A stretch of 14,439 bases of DNA. Origin: JBGOUV01 sp041477815 (lineage in GTDB: Bacteria > Acidobacteriota > Terriglobia > Bryobacterales > JACQDG01). Positions within the stretch are counted from its first letter, which is position 1. Each line of letters opens with the position of its first letter. The notes under the pieces were generated by a model. That model was not told the DNA's origin and did no database searches. It worked only from the letters and a program-made list of their open reading frames with translations. The position numbers were made by a program, and so were the translations under genes. The stretch is from NCBI GenBank assembly GCA_041477815.1, contig JBGOUV010000162.1, positions 1 through 14,439 on the forward strand, in the 5' to 3' direction. This document shows, in pieces, positions 14,399 through 14,439 of the stretch.

Positions 14399-14439
14399 GC
14401 CTACGAATGGATCGTCGGCGCTTTCTCGCTGCGGTCACC
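14395..14439 (+). CDS. Tat-signal protein, 3' partial
   Basis: Only 15 codons are in the window. From ATG 14395 they read MSLRMDRRRFLAAVT, the start of a Tat signal (twin arginines in RRRFLAAV). ATG 14395 overlaps the TPR stop in ATGA; ATG 14407 is a second possible start that gives the more usual short n-region. The function lies beyond the edge and cannot be named. Tat export suggests a cofactor-containing or pre-folded protein, in keeping with the other exported products of this locus. Confidence 0.72.
   Translation, partial: MSLRMDRRRFLAAVT

Overview
The window is GC-rich and most likely comes from an acidobacterium, probably of the Bryobacter/Solibacter kind. This rests on gene families only: an Oar-like TonB-dependent receptor with an N-terminal carboxypeptidase-regulatory-like domain, two exported FG-GAP/ASPIC-UnbV (CRTAC1-like) proteins, exported TPR proteins, and several Tat-exported or lipoprotein sugar enzymes. 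No rRNA or other marker gene is present, so the phylum call is inference.

Left part (1-2880). A sugar isomerase/epimerase-like TIM-barrel protein is cut by the left edge and appears to carry an export signal. A pirin gene follows on the minus strand with its own promoter. Next is a plus-strand MsrQ-type haem membrane protein with no MsrP partner in view. The gaps are short: 875-988 holds only a small palindrome, 1931-2137 holds divergent promoter candidates, and 2795-2879 holds nothing recognisable.

Middle (2880-9616, minus strand). Six genes form a tightly packed transcription unit, read right to left: CRTAC1-like protein, 82-residue exported protein of unknown function, TPR protein, second CRTAC1-like protein, Tat-exported aldo/keto reductase, and SMP-30/gluconolactonase-like lipoprotein. 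Three of the five junctions are 4-base stop/start overlaps (ATGA, CTGA, GTGA), one is a 14-base overlap, and one is a 19-base gap with a strong ribosome binding site. One start is probably CTG. A REP-like double hairpin lies inside the coding sequence of the TPR protein's N-terminus.

Right part (9617-14439, plus strand). A 108-base divergent control region carries a near-consensus promoter for the plus strand and a TATAAT box for the minus strand. The plus strand encodes the 1143-residue receptor, then an exported TPR protein starting on the next base after the receptor stop. A Tat-signal protein then starts in an ATGA overlap and is cut by the right edge.

All products of both divergent units are predicted to be exported or membrane-bound. 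A reasonable inference is one cell-envelope module: a TonB-dependent outer-membrane receptor takes up an unknown ligand, the propeller and TPR proteins act as binding or scaffold proteins, and the reductase and lactonase-like protein act on sugars outside the cytoplasm. The ligand and the role of the CRTAC1-like pair cannot be read from the sequence.
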